A DNA stretch of 64,000 nt from Sialis fuliginosa (taxonomy: Eukaryota; Arthropoda; Insecta; Megaloptera; Sialidae), in assembly GCA_961205875.1 (NCBI GenBank), contig OY540809.1, positions 33,740,267 through 33,804,266 on the forward strand. Reading direction: 5' to 3'. Each line of letters begins with the position of its first letter. The first letter of the stretch is position 1. Under the pieces are notes generated by a model that was not told where the DNA came from, searched no databases, and was given only the letters and a program-made list of their open reading frames with translations. This document shows positions 1-12,097 of this stretch, piece after piece. Both the position numbers and the translations under genes were made by a program.

Positions 1-1282
1 TTACCATGGTGTATGTGTATTTATTAACTTCCTAATAGGAAGTTATTGTAATGGGTCCAAAAAACAAAACCAAAAATAAACATATTTTTATGTTTCAGGT
101 TCACTATAGTATATTTACACTATTTTTAGAAAGATGTGTGTGTGTGTTTGTGTGCGTGCTATTTTGGCCTGCACGAAAAATAAAAATTGTTATTGACTCC
201 GTTGGGGTGTCAATCGAAGCGTCTTGACGTGAATACGATCTAAAAAAAAATTTCATTGAATTCGATCCAGCCGTTTTTTGTTAGAATAAAAAGATTGCAA
301 AAAGTTGATAATTTCTTGAAAAAGATTTTTATCAGATCTAATTTATAATATATAATTTATTTAATAATTATAATTATATAATTTATTTAATCAATTTAAA
401 AAATAGTCCAGATTCGTATTAAGTGATATTTTAGGCCCCTACTGTTAAAATAACATATTCATATAAACTATATGTAAACCTTGGATATAATTAATTTAAA
501 AAATATTTTAGAAATTAGTTGTGTGGACCTCAAGGATCGCACCCCACCGTTTTTTGTTTTATGTATATTTATGTAGGGTTTATATATTTTTTTAATAACC
601 CGACAACTGGAAAATGGTGTGGAACTATTCTTGTTGATTTTTCTTAATCAATAAAAAGTAAATAATTTTTGTCTATCTATTTTATATCTCGTTAGTTTTT
701 TCCAAATTTTCTTATAGGATACAATCGTATATACTTTAATTAATTAATTTTTGTAATAAAAAACGTTAAATGAATCTATAATATTATAAATGTAAAATGG
801 GCGATGTAGGTACACCAAAAATAAAAGATTTGTAAAAAATATGTTCACTAATCAATATAAAAACCGATTATACGACGACTCACTATCAAAAGTGCGCTAC
901 AAAAAACGGTACAAATAACTGCAAAAACTAATACCCGCTGTAGAAAATATCAAAGTAAGCTCCCGCTATGGTGTTTCCGAACATCAAGCCGCCAGAAGGA
1001 AATCCGTTTTGAATAACACCTCTTGAACGACTTCCCGTTCCGTTTTTTCGAAACACCGTCTCCGCGATACCTCTTTCTGCATCCATCCCTCCTGTACCTC
1101 TTTTTACCAGTTACTTACGTTAATTTTTATTTTTTACTTTGATACTTGGCATGTGAAAGTTATTAGATTTTCGTTTCTGTGTAAAGGTTTATAGTGTTTT
1201 TTTTTTTTTTTTAATTTTATTTAAAACTTACGGTGTCGTGTTCAAATTTCGAAAATAGATAAAAATTGTAGTCACATTTGAC
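1..1282. other. AT-rich non-coding DNA, probable old interspersed repeat at left
   Basis: No frame longer than about 60 codons and no recognisable domain. The first 300 bases (a self-complementary CTTCCTAATAGGAAG, then a TG-rich run and a G/C-richer segment) have the look of an interspersed repeat tail, but no second copy exists in the window to prove it. Confidence 0.4.
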
Positions 1283-1654
1283 TGCAGGGCTTCGAACCGG
1301 AACTGAACCGAAAACCGGAAAAATCGTTTTTTTGCTGGAACGAAAACCGGAACAAAACCGAAATAAAAATATCGGTTTTTTCGGTTCAGTATATGTTAAA
1401 ATACGCGCGTTAACATGATCTTATTTCCCACTTCAATTGTCGTTCGGACTATCATACAAGTACCATAAAATATTTTAAATTATGGTAGAAATTTTTTTTT
1501 AATACTAATATTTTTGTTTAATTAATCACTGAACCGAAAAAAACGGAAAAACCGTTATTTTTTGCGAAACGAAAACCGGAACCGAACCGAAATATATTTT
1601 TTTACTCGAACCGGAACGAAAACCGAAATGAAAAAAAAACTGTTCGAAACCCTG
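1283..1654. mobile_element. hAT-like MITE with iterated ACCGAAACCGGAA motif
   Basis: Ends are inverted: TGCAGGGCTTCGAA at the left and TTCGAAACCCTG at the right. Flanks carry an imperfect 8 bp duplication (CATTTGAC at 1275-1282, CATTTGAG at 1655-1662), the length typical of hAT insertions. Inside, the phrase GAACCGAAACCGGAA and shorter forms recur next to both ends. There is no coding capacity, so it is non-autonomous. The left end has two extra bases relative to a strict CAGGG terminus, so the exact boundary is uncertain by 2 bp. Confidence 0.6.
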
Positions 1655-1735
1655 CATTTGAGTCGTACTGAAGTCAAAATTCAAAATTACTAAACAGTGA
1701 TGGACTTACGAATATAAGCTTATTTTACATATAGA

Positions 1736-2537
1736 CCCCATAAACCGGAGCGAAATAATCGCTGCGGCTGCGAATAATTCGCGCCGCAGAAATGATGTAA
1801 ATGGCGGCTTATGTACATACGTGCTCAGACCGGCGCGGCGGTTAATCGCCGAGGGTGCGGAAATTAAAACGTGTTCGACAGCGTTTTAACCGCTGCCGCG
1901 CTTGTTTGAAGACAAAAAAAAGAATATTAATTAATTATTATTTATTATTATTATTATTATTAATTAAGATATTATTTTATAAATTTAATTTATTCAGTGG
2001 TGAAATAAGAAAAGTTGACATGGCTGATGTTAAAGACCCCTCCCTCCCTCGTACTCAAATTAATTTTAAATTAATGTTTAAAAAAATATTTTTATTTATT
2101 TTTTATATTTTATAATTTTATTTAAAAATATGACTAAACAAAATGTTCCATATTAAATAAAAGATCTAATATTTTGAAAATTGTATTCATAACTTCTTTT
2201 GAATATTGTTACAATATTCACATAAAAGTATATCTACAAAATAAATAATATTTTTAAAATTTTAAGCATAACACTACAACTACAATTTTTAAAACTTAAT
2301 TTACGATTTTATTAAAATACCAATTTGAAATAATGTTTTTAACAATTTAATCAAAATCAACAATTCTATGTCAAAAATTACATATAATATGATTGTCAGA
2401 TAGCATGGAATAGCACGTGTATAAAAAAAATTGATAAAATAAACGTGTGAATAGACTTGCGAATTCCATTGCCGCAGCAAACGCGTTTTTTTTTCAGCGT
2501 CGCAGCCGCTGCCAATGTTTCACTTCGGTCTGTGGGG
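1736..2537. mobile_element. TIR element with G/C-rich ends
   Basis: The first 40 bases (CCCCATAAACCGGAGCGAAA and onward to GCTGCGGCTGCGA) are imperfectly complementary to 2498-2537 (TCGCAGCCGCTGCC through CGGTCTGTGGGG). The ends are CpG-rich and the interior is very A/T-rich, including a TTA microsatellite at about 1938-1970. The open frame at 1855-2115 lies in this low-complexity interior and has no domain. Superfamily not assigned. Confidence 0.5.
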
Positions 2538-3174
2538 ACCTTTAGTTATAGATTAATCAGAAATAATTAACAAGGGTCTTCGAAACAAATATAAATCTTT
2601 TTCGTTATTCACAAATCGTTATTAATGTAAACTGCACGGTAACAAATAATAAGTACGGTAATAAAAATGTAAATAGAATGCATCCCAGTATACAAATCAG
2701 ACACAAAGCACAAAGAACAGCTACCGAAACGTACAATGAATACAACAATAACGTGAAAACAATGCAGACATTTGCATTAACTAATTCTGCGCGGGTCAGT
2801 CGGTCGTTATTACATAATATCTACGTTAAATCCATCACAAATGCTTGTAAGTCAGCGCCACGGTGCGGTCCGCTTAGGAACTATAATGAAAACGTGACGT
2901 CAGACGGGCCCGCCCACTTTGATTTTGTGTGATGCTCGAAATATAATATCTAATAACGTCTTGTTTTGTATCGGATTGTGTAAATTTGATCTATATTTCT
3001 CAAACTTTGGTATGTGGTTACATAAGATACGTTTTTACTTAAAATCGGTCATATAAAAAAAAAAACGTATTATCTTTGCAGCGAAAAAAAGTGACGTGAG
3101 ATAGTGACCAAAAAAAGCTCAGCTTACATCCAAATCACCGCGAAAAATTCAAAGCGTATATAATATATAAAAAA
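2538..3174. other. Non-coding stretch, nothing recognised
   Basis: Contains an 84-codon open frame (2678-2932) that resembles no family I know and lacks convincing codon structure. A modestly G/C-richer patch lies at 2790-2920. I see no repeat partner in the window. Confidence 0.35.
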
Positions 3175-3972
3175 TTCGGGCAAGACATACACGAGTGTAT
3201 GCCATAAAGTTCCGAAGTTCGTTCTACGGGGAATGTTTGGAGTCATGCATTTTTGAGTAAAAATATAAAAAAATGTCAAGTTCTACTAATTGAGATCTAT
3301 ATTTTGACATCCCACTTGCCTAGATATCAAAATAAAAAATTCTATGACGCCCCTCCCTATAATTCCAAAATTTAAAATTATATTGTTGACTTTAGTATTT
3401 GTCGTTGGTAGTCCCACCAAAGCCTCGTTGCTAATTTTTTTCAGATTTTTTGAGCTGGTAGTTACAGAGTTAGAGGGGGGGGGGGGGCAAAATAAATTAC
3501 TGCTTTTAGCCCTCTACAGGCGCCATTTTTGAGTTAGAAAAAAAATAAAAAATATGGTCAAATTCTACTAATTGAGATGTACATTTTGACATGCCACAAG
3601 TCTTGGTACACAATTTTTTTGGTTTTTTGGATTTGCTTTAAAACCCCCTAAAGGTACCATTTTTGATTTAGAAAAAAAATAGGAAAAGGGTCCAACTCCG
3701 CTTATTTGGTTATACATTTTAACGTGCCACATGCCTTGGTATAAAATAAAATATTTTTTTACCTAGCTTTAGCTCTTTATTGCCCCCCCCCCTGAAAAAT
3801 TATTTATTCTATAAATTTGTACATATTTTACTAGAGGGTGTCATTTTACATGTTCAGTAAAAATTTCAAGTATCTAGCTTATATAGTTTACGAGCTATTT
3901 GGCTTTGAGTGAAAAGGACGGACGGACGGACGACAAAGTGAGATTAATAGGGTTTCTTCGGAACCCTAAAAA
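3175..3972 (+). repeat. Degenerate non-LTR-like fragment with three internal repeats
   Basis: Three diverged copies of a roughly 95 bp unit start near 3246, 3523 and 3657; each reads CCATTTTTGAGTTAGAAAAA-like, then TCTACTAATTGAGAT, then TTTTGACATGCCAC. A run of 13 or more G and a run of 10 C interrupt them. The right end has a GGAC microsatellite (3917-3931), then AGGGTTTCTTCGGAACCCT, a small hairpin, then A-rich sequence. A terminal hairpin with an A tail is common at the 3' ends of insect non-LTR elements, which is the basis of the call. Confidence 0.4.
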
Positions 3973-4565
3973 AATAATCACTTTCATTAATGATGAAATA
4001 AACTCATGCAATTTTTTTCGAATTCACCTACCCCAATTACCCTACGTCCTCTTCGTCAATCCAAGGAATCAACTGAAATAGCACAATGGATTTATTTTTC
4101 AATTAAACAAAAGACTGTAAATAATTTTTATTATTCTGCGTATAAACACTTTGAGATATTCTATTGTTTTAAATATTTTGGATTACGCTTGAAAAGGTTT
4201 AATATAATAGAATAAGTAAATATAATACAAATTTCGTATCAAATTATTTGATAACGGTATTTGTTCTTCAAATAGATGATATTTATCTTATATCTGAAGT
4301 TTAATAATTTGTGTTGAATTATGAAACTTTGTTTGATGAAAATTTAATGCAATACTAAAATCTTTTATAAATATTTTTTATTTATAAAAATATTTTGAGT
4401 AAGTATAGATTAATTTTTAATAAATAAGTACGAAACTTTACGTAGCTTAATCTTTATAAAATAAAATAAAAACTAATTTATACATTTTTTTAGTAAAAAT
4501 ATAGGAGTGATAATTTAACTTTTATATAAAATCTGACAAAATTTTAAATGGCAATTTTTAATGCA
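3973..4565. other. AT-rich non-coding stretch
   Basis: Very A/T-rich with short chance frames only. No repeat structure noticed. Confidence 0.4.
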
Positions 4566-4686
4566 ATATTCTATGTATACTCTATTTCATGCAATGCAGT
4601 GGTTGCCGGGGTTTTGACGGTACGAATCGTGCATTTTACCGTCAAAAACCACGGCAACCACTGCATTTTTAAATGAAATAGAATAT
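4566..4686. repeat. Small hairpin element
   Basis: About 40 bases at 4583-4622 pair with 4637-4676: GCAGTGGTTGCCGGGGTTTT against AAAACCACGGCAACCACTGC, with one mismatch in that block. AATATTCTA and TATTTCAT flank both arms. The loop is about 14 bases. This is probably a miniature foldback transposon; no target duplication is clear. Confidence 0.65.
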
Positions 4687-5084
4687 TATAGTGTTTTATA
4701 AATTTAATTAAGAACCAAAAATAACTACTGTATTTATCTATATCAACTATTTCAAATAAAATCAAAACATTTACATTGAACAATAACTATGTAGTTACAT
4801 ATATAAATGGTGTAATTTAATTTCCTCAGTACACGGAAAGGGGCTATCGCGTTAAAATCACAATATTAAAAACGTGCGCTCCCATTAAAAACATCAACAG
4901 CTAGTTTTCCGCGGACACAATGCCTCTCTCTCATTATCATTCATCCCTTATACACAATCATGATCGTCCTTTACAACCTTTTGAAATTTGCCGCATGAAA
5001 AGTTGACAAGGACTAGACAGGCCTGAATCTAGGGCTGTTCAAAACATTGAATGATTTTGCTTCCTCGCAATATCGAAGATACGA
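4687..5084. other. Non-coding stretch
   Basis: No coding or repeat signal recognised apart from the start of the repeat that follows. Confidence 0.35.
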
Positions 5085-5510
5085 GAAGCTTTATGATCGT
5101 TTTAGAATGAGACTAAAAAATTGTTCTCCGATGTCTAAATTTTAAATTGATCTTTCCGTTTCACGTCAAGACAAACATTTTTCGTTCCGTGATTGTCCCC
5201 TGAATCTTTGTCACACGCGTAACTCATGAATCACCGAACAGATTTTAATGAAACTTGGTTGAATGGTTGGGTCTGGCTTGAGGACGATCCCATTTAAAAA
5301 TCATCAAAATCGTGTGTAACGGAGTGGGGTGACATCCCAAAATATTTATTTTTTGAAGATATCTCAAGAACGATACATGTTAGGTAAAAATTTTAGAGAA
5401 TCTTTTTTGTCGAGCATTCAATTTCCTTTAATATAGATCTACAACATTTGTTGTAAAATATTCCTTTACAAAGATTTATCCCAATTTGCTTTTAAAAATT
5501 ATGTTTTTTT
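5085..5510 (+). repeat. Dispersed repeat family A, copy 1
   Basis: Matches 12098-12550 in the same orientation over roughly 420 bases, with substitutions and a deletion in a TG/TC-rich internal tract. Shared landmarks are TTGTTCTCCGAT, GTCAAGACAAACA, TTTTTCGTTCCGTG, GTCACACGC, ATAACTCATGAA, GAAACTTGGT, GAAGATATCTCAAGAACGA (CAAGATATC in copy 2) and TTGTTGTAAAATATTCC. No terminal inverted repeats were seen. The family is unclassified. Confidence 0.75.
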
Positions 5511-5657
5511 TTAATTGATACTTACTATGACAGATTAAAAGTCATTGTGACGAAGTTACAGTTACAAGTAGCACATGCAATGGATGAACGAAATCGAGCT
5601 ATCAATTTGGTTAATCAATTAGATTGAATCATCCATAGTGAGTCATGTATTGTTATA

Positions 5658-5944
5658 GGGTCATCTAGGGTAAAAGTGAAACAAAACACACATCTTTCAT
5701 GTTTTTTGACAGTTAACGATACAAATTAATACTTTAATTTTTTCTACTAGATGCGCTTATGAATAACAATTTTAAATACTTACGTCATTTGAACTGTACG
5801 ATACAACACGGACTTTAAAAATGAAAAAAGTGTGTGATGATGTCTGTTTTTATAATTCTCCTATAAACAATATAGTTTTTTAGTTACAAGCTGTTTCACT
5901 TTTACCCCATTTTTTTGGTGTTTCATATTTACCCCGCTCGACCC
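5658..5944. mobile_element. MITE with TA target, GGGTAAAAGTGAAAC phrase
   Basis: The left end GGGTCATCTAGGGTAAAAGT and right end (CATATTTACCCCGCTCGACCC) are imperfect inverted repeats, flanked by TA on both sides (5656-5657 and 5945-5946). The phrase GGGTAAAAGTGAAAC is repeated inside, in inverted form, near 5892 and 5919. TA duplication suggests a Tc1/mariner/pogo-type mobiliser. No coding frame. Confidence 0.65.
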
Positions 5945-6646
5945 TAATTATGTTGTTAATAAAAATGGGGTTTAAATGGATCGATGACAATACTGTATCA
6001 ATTTTAATGGGTCCAACACGAACTAACTTCATTTCATGACATATTGAAATTAATTGACTAGTTTATTGTTGGTGGTACAAAAATGGTATCTATTGAAATA
6101 TAATTTATCTTGGTTGATCAATTAAAGCGAATCGTGTGTATTATATGCGCCTTTGAAACTTTAAATTTTTAGAATTTTAATTTTGTAAGTACTGCCAACC
6201 AACTCAACAGAAATAATAATTGTAGTCTGTATGACTTATATAATAATTATAGAAGAATGCATTAAATATTATATAATTCAAATTATATAATAATTACAGA
6301 AGAATGCATTCAATATAAAATTTTATCAACCCTATAAGAAAAAAAAAACTAAACAGAGAAAGGTATACATTGAGAGATATTCGTACCGTAGAGAGCGATA
6401 GGAAGAGAAGAAAAACATACACGAATATTCCGAGAGTAGGGACGTCGAGGATGAGATACGACGACAAACGTGACCCCTCCCCAGCGTTTTCCGTCTTCTG
6501 TCAAGCTCCCGGACCGGTATCTACAATTGTCGGCTAATTTGCATACTGTAATAATGACACGCATACATGCATACATACATGTATGTGCATGAGTACAGTG
6601 GTGTACTGAGGTATGTGTGGACAGGAGAATACAAAGAAATTATGTA
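5945..6646. other. Non-coding stretch with a short tandem duplication
   Basis: TATAATAATTATAGAAGAAT at about 6238 recurs about 47 bases later with one change, followed by the same GCATTMAATAT. The minus-strand frame at 6349-6576 has no recognisable domain. Nothing else was seen. Confidence 0.4.
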
Positions 6647-7965
6647 TTAGGTCGTTGTAAAAATAATGCACGTTTTTTTTATGCCTAGATTTAGGTACTA
6701 TTTTCTCTTAAAGTTGTCGCTCAAAGTACTAAGTGTTATACAGGGTGAGTCATTTTAATCAACGCAGTCAAATATCTCGAAAAGTAAGCGAAATTGTGAA
6801 AAACGTTTCAAACAAAAGTTGCTTGGTTTCAAGGGGGACAACAGTGGTGACCTTGCGGTTGACCTTCAAATCATTTTCAAGGTCAAATCAAGGTCAACAT
6901 TGATTTTTTAAATGGAAACCTATATTTTTTATTGCTTATTCGTATTCTACGTGAAAAAATGAGTATCTTTAGTAGGGAAAATTTTTCTTAAAAATGCTTT
7001 CTTCTCTTGGCGGAGGGCGCTGTAAGATGTATCAACAAACTCAAATATCTGAAAAAAAGTTGCACCTTATAGCTCAAACTACTTTTAGCATTACCCAGAA
7101 ACAACGGCGTGGACGTAGTAGTTGTGTTTCTTTTGGGGTGCTTTTTTAAAGTAAGAGGCAAGAGGACTCACATTAAAAAAGCATCCCAAAGGAAGCATAC
7201 AACTACTACGTCCACGTCGTTGTTTCTGGGTAATGCTAAAAGTAGTTTAGCTATTAAGTGCAACTTTTTTTCAGATATTTGAGTTCGTTGATAAATCTTC
7301 CAGCTCCCTCCACCAAGAGAAGAAAGCATTTTTAAGAAAAATTTTTCCTACTAAAGATACTAATTTTTTCACGTAGAATACGAATATGCAATAAAAAATA
7401 TAGGTTTTCATTTAAAAAATCAAAGTTGACCTTGATTTGACCTTGAAAATGGTTTGAAGGTCAACCACAAGGTCACAATTGTTTGGCCCCCTTGAAACCA
7501 AGCAACTTTTGTTTGAAACGTTTTTCTCAATTTCACTTACTTTTCGAGATATTTGACTGCGTTGATTAAAATGACTCACCCATATCATTTTAAAGATTTT
7601 TTTACTGACTTACTTTATTTCTTTGAACATTTTTCATAAAATTTCATTTTCACTTATTTTAAGGTGATTAAAAAAGATGTAAAGCTAACTCACATACAAC
7701 TGTTCGAGAACTTGCAGAAGTAGACCCAGGAACAATTTCATGGCATTTAACTATAACGATTGGCAAAACAAAAAAGCTTGATAAATGGGTGCCATACGAA
7801 TTAAGCGAAAATCACAAAAATCGGCATTACGAAATTTATTTTATGCTTCTTGTACGCATCCAAAGAAGATAATTGTGCCCGTTTGGTGGTCTGTACAGGG
7901 ATTAATCCACTATAACTTCTTAAATCCTGGTACAACCATATTTATATCTCCATAACCTGGAATTT
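6647..7965 (+). pseudogene. Decayed mariner (cecropia/Hsmar1 type), copy 1, split by a foldback element
   Basis: The left end TTAGGTCGTTGTAAAAATAA lies after a TA and resembles the Hsmar1/cecropia mariner terminal repeat. Sequence resumes at 7582 after an 841 bp insertion and parallels the second copy at 37708-38313. Translatable scraps include the helix-turn-helix stretch before KWVPYELSENHKNR and, later, WWSVQGLIHYNFLNPG. The block carrying the first catalytic Asp (TCDEK in the second copy) is lost in an internal deletion near 7860, whose junction reads CGCATCCAAA. The right end is missing. No functional transposase can be made. Confidence 0.85.
6741..7581. mobile_element. Foldback element FB-A, near-complete palindrome
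   Basis: Begins CAGGGTGAGTCATTTTAATC and ends in its reverse complement (lacking the last TG). The two halves remain complementary almost to the centre near 7150-7170, giving arms of about 410 bases with substitutions. A TA lies at 6739-6740, and the right flank ATATC compared with the uninterrupted mariner copy suggests a TA duplication with a 3 bp loss. There is no coding capacity. CAGGGTG ends with a TA target fit the Tc1/mariner superfamily, so it is probably a non-autonomous derivative. Confidence 0.85.
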
Positions 7966-9051
7966 GTTTTAAAATACTAAGAGAATCAGAAATCGGAGAA
8001 TTTTATTAAAAAATATTACTTTTTTAATTAAAATGCACTGCGACACGTATCTACTATTATTTTTTCATGTAAAATGTCATTATGTATTAATATATTTTTC
8101 TAATAATTATAACAGTTGTTAAATTTTACAGTTGGTAATGGAAAATGCCATGTATGTTATAGTATGTAAATTTAATTCTACTGTGATTTTCTCGCTAATA
8201 TGAAAATTTTAAAAAATTCTAATTAGGGAGCGTCCATTTATAACGTAAGGCTAATTTTCGAATTTTTAGACCCCTTCCCCTCTTTTCTTGTATATGTGTG
8301 TAGTAGGCAATAGTAAAGTACATTAATAAATAAATGTAATAACGTATATTCATATAGTTAATTAGAGAAAGGCTTTACGTAACTAACGCTTTGGAATGTA
8401 CAGTTCTATTACGGTTTACAGTATAGACATTTACAGTAACGAACATCTTTATTGTGAGATAAAAATACACACCTTTTAGCTTTCAGAGCTACGCCACTGT
8501 ATACACTCATACACATTAACGCATAATGGTCGCGCACTGACCCGTGCAGCGCACAGCCATTGTCGTCGCCGCCAAAGATCTGCATATCTCGCGTACAACG
8601 GTTTGTTCTGATGATGGTAAGAGGGGGTGTGGGGGGTAGGGCGACCACTTAACCTTTACGCGTGTCCAGAATTATAGCAATTCTGTAGATGAGTGGGATG
8701 GTAACTAATTCTGATTCGTTGATATGAGTGCGCTTGGATTTTTTTTAGTGTCATAAAAAGTTAATTTGAATTATATCTTATTTAGGCAACCATTTTTCAA
8801 TTGAATATTAGAAGTTAGGTTAATATTTTACTGGCTTGTGTTTATTGTAAATAAATTGATTAAACATTACTTTATTTTAATGTTAATTTTAATTTATGTT
8901 TGTAATTAAATCCTCTGATAGAAGATACCCATATTATACTAATGCACCTGTATTGATTTGCTCGCAATTATTTCTATGATACATGTATTTCCCTGAAAAT
9001 TAGCAACTATTATATGTGTTATGTTATCACAAACCGAATCCATATAAATTA
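7966..9051. other. Non-coding stretch with one probable repeat fragment
   Basis: At about 8225-8400 the segment starting GGGAGCGTCCATTTATAACG and containing GACCCCTTCCCCTC resembles a widespread class of insect repeats with that kind of opening; a GTAACTAACGCT near its end may be its other terminus. The minus-strand frame 8409-8648 has no domain. The remainder is A/T-rich. Confidence 0.35.
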
Positions 9052-9502
9052 CTCTGCAAAACCACCTGACAAATTTTCCTTCTTTGGACTTTTGCGAATA
9101 TTTCTCGGTCTCTAACCGTTATATTCAACGTGTTTGTATTTGTCTTAACTTTTCCATAGTGACAATTTTTTGCCCCCTAAAATTAGTGAGTATATTCTAT
9201 ATTTACAATACCTACTGTAATGTTATTACCTTGTGTTTCGATTTTTCTGCACCGACAATTACAGTGTTTTCACATTTCAAATGACCTAACCTCAATATTG
9301 TGTGATCCCCAACAAAATATTTTTTTTACAGAAACCCCGAAAATGGGGAAAGTACGGGAAAACGAGTTCAAATAGTCATGTAGAATAAATTGGACCATTC
9401 ACAGCGAAAAATTACTGGGACGAATTGAATACACCGGTCAAAAATATTAGCAAAAGGTCCTAAAATCGACATTTTTTCAGGTGGTCTTAAACTTTTGCAG
9501 AG
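9052..9502. mobile_element. MITE with TA target, CTCTGCAAAA ends
   Basis: Left CTCTGCAAAACCACCTGACA pairs with right CAGGTGGTCTTAAACTTTTGCAGAG; the right arm has eight extra bases. TA flanks both ends (9050-9051, 9503-9504). The interior has chance frames only (9084-9284). The TIR type and TA target fit the Tc1/mariner superfamily. Confidence 0.7.
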
Positions 9503-10684
9503 TAGTGTACGTCACAACACAGTTCGATACCTTGCTTTGTTTGCGAACACATTCTTTATAATGCTGGGTGTAATATGTACCTAAAGATTAATTGATTGTG
9601 CAATTAAAAAACGTGAGTTTGTTTTAATGATAAAATGCATTTTATATATTAAGTATTCCTTTTATTAAAAAAGATAAAATCTAGGCCTTTTTTGATATTA
9701 ACAACCAAAAATAGTTTCTCCACCATCTTGTGTACTTATTTTTCTATTGAAATTAATATATTTTTAACAGTATTAATAAAAAAACTAATAGATTAGGTAT
9801 ATTTGAATACATTATACGTATTCAGTGATTTAAATTAAAAGTGCTGAAAATACAAGATTAAAGTTAGCAAAATACACCTGAGCAAAGTATATAGCTGAGT
9901 TTATGCAGTCAGGAAATAAAGTTTTACGCGCGCCATCTGGAGTTATCAGATCGCGCCTCGACTTACTTCATTTACATCGTGTTTAAAAGTGTACATGTAC
10001 AGTAGTGGTGGTACAAGTAGTTACTTCACTGATTTTGTTTGCTTTACGACATAAAAATACAGGATGATTTATTTTTAAAATATTCTCTTAAATACAGAGA
10101 AACTTCCCAAACCGACAAGGCCTCTTTCTGAAACGACCAGCATTTGATGAAACCATTTATGTTTTTTTCCTTTCTCAAAAGGATAACTTCTATTAGTGAT
10201 CATTTTATTGTGTAACTATAGCTGATCACACTGTTTTATAAAACTTACAATGGACTAATTCTAGCGAAGAAGTATCCGGTAAAGCCCATTTGTTACTTAT
10301 GTAGGTACATGTTCGTAACTAAAATAATAACTGAAAAGTTTATTTTCACAGACAAATCAATCAATTTATTCTGAATGAATATTTGCGATTTAAGAAAATC
10401 TTTGAATTAAAAAAAATATGTTAGCAAAATACTGATCCGTGAAATAATTTTACAAGTTCTCATAAAATGTCTAAATTATAATAGCATTCTTATTTTACAG
10501 AAAAGTGAAGTTTCGTACATACAGTTTGTGTTAAATTCAGATATGCATTTAGAATACAAAACCATAAAGTAACCTAACCTAGCCATAAATACTAGAAGTT
10601 TTTTCAAATATATTTATTATTTGTTTGACAAAATATTATATAACTGAAATATAACTGGAATAATTGCTATTATAGAAAATAAAT
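9503..10684. other. AT-rich non-coding stretch
   Basis: ACAGGATGATTTATTTTTAA at about 10061 resembles a decayed Tc1/mariner-type end without a partner. No gene or repeat was otherwise supported. Confidence 0.35.
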
Positions 10685-11020
10685 AATGTACTGGCACCAG
10701 TCTTGGGTCACCCCAGTGTTGGATTCTTGTTTAATTAAAGGTCTAGAAATATTTGTTGATTCAAATTTTACGATTCTTTATTTTAAAACTTTTGTACCGT
10801 AGTACTTATAATTTGTTAATCATAAACAAGTGTCCATCACTGGGTGCCCATTACTGGCTATAATTAAAAAAAACTTTATATGCTGACTTTAGTAATTAAA
10901 TTGATTTAAAGAAAATGTACTTGCTTTATTAGTAAATGAGAATTACAAAAAAGAAGCCCTCCAATCTCAAAAAACAGTATACATTACTCTTAAAGGTGCC
11001 AAGACTGGTGCCAGTACATT
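10685..11020. mobile_element. MITE with perfect 22 bp inverted ends
   Basis: 10685-10706 (starting AATGTACTGGCACCAGTCTT) is the exact reverse complement of 10999-11020. The related phrases CACCCCAGTGTTGG and ACTGGGTGCCCATTACTGG occur inside. The target site is ambiguous: a TA within the arms could be the duplication. No coding frame. Confidence 0.75.
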
Positions 11021-11094
11021 AGAAAGTTTTGATAATTGGTGTTAATACTATTTAAATTAAAGGTAAATAAGAGAAAATATTGTTTCAGTAATTA

Positions 11095-11530
11095 AAAATA
11101 TCGGTATGGAGAACCATACATGACTTCCATGTTCTTTCTATCTTTTTAAATAATTTTGAAATATAATTTTTTTGAAAAATATTTTATTTATATAACCTAC
11201 TACTATGAATATAAATTTCGTAATACATAAAAAACATATACTTTGAAAGTTACAAAATTTCGAATATTTCCAAAACTCCTAATCCGATTAGCATATCATA
11301 TTATCAATAGGTCTGGAGTACTCACTGAAACAAACATTTTACCCAAAAATAATTCAAATCGGTGCATTTTTACAGTAGTATCGTGAACGAAAGGTAAATT
11401 CTACATCCAGACACACACACAGTCACACGCACAGCCGCCATGCGGAAATCAACTTTTCGTTAAGTTTTGAAGTAAGTACAATCAGAATCTGTGATTATCT
11501 CAGACACGATTTCGATGGTATTAAAATACT
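11095..11530 (+). repeat. Dispersed repeat family B, copy 1 (internally deleted)
   Basis: Matches the left 150 bases and the right 250 bases of 26622-27435 in the same orientation, missing the middle and the last bases. Landmarks: ATCGGTATGGAGAACCATAC, CTTCCATGTTCTTTCTATC, CCTAATCCGATTAGCA, AGGTCTGGAGTACTCACTGA, AGCCGCCATGCGGAAAT. A CA-rich tract lies at 11410-11430. Confidence 0.8.
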
Positions 11531-12097
11531 TAAAAATTGAAAAATCTTTAATATACATATATAGTATAACTTTGTAACACTCTGTATATAACAAGTAGTT
11601 ACTTGTATATATTGTAATATAAATTTTCTCTCGATTAAAATGAAATGAGGTTCGTCACAATTTAATATCTGATTTAATCAATTTTTAAATTAAATTGTAT
11701 ATTATTATATTTTATCTGGCAGTACATTTAAACAAATTTCCTCTTTTATTCAAAAAAACCCCAACTCACGTTTTTTAATTTGTCTTTTGGTTATTCTGAT
11801 TTTACTTTATGATATCATTACATTAAGAGGTTTCATTTTAATTGTAAGATTATTAATTTTTATAATTAAATATTTGAATAATAGATTAAATATTTAAAAA
11901 ATGAAATAATCTCCACTTTGCCTGTGACAAGAGTTCTGCTCAATGCACAAAAGATTGATATATTATACATAATTATGTAAAGTAGGAAATGTTAGGAGGC
12001 GTAAAGTACACTTTAATGGCTTAAAACAGTGCTTGTCAACAGTAGGTAACGTTAAAAAGATGATATTAGCTTTTAACTGTATCTAATCAAAATAGAT
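11531..12097. other. AT-rich non-coding stretch
   Basis: No supported feature. Confidence 0.4.

Noticed and set aside
1936-1972. Possible CRISPR-like or regulatory repeat
   Set aside because: Simple TTA microsatellite.
6349-6576. 75-codon minus-strand frame as a small gene
   Set aside because: No domain, no supporting codon or splice evidence, and adjacent to transposon debris.
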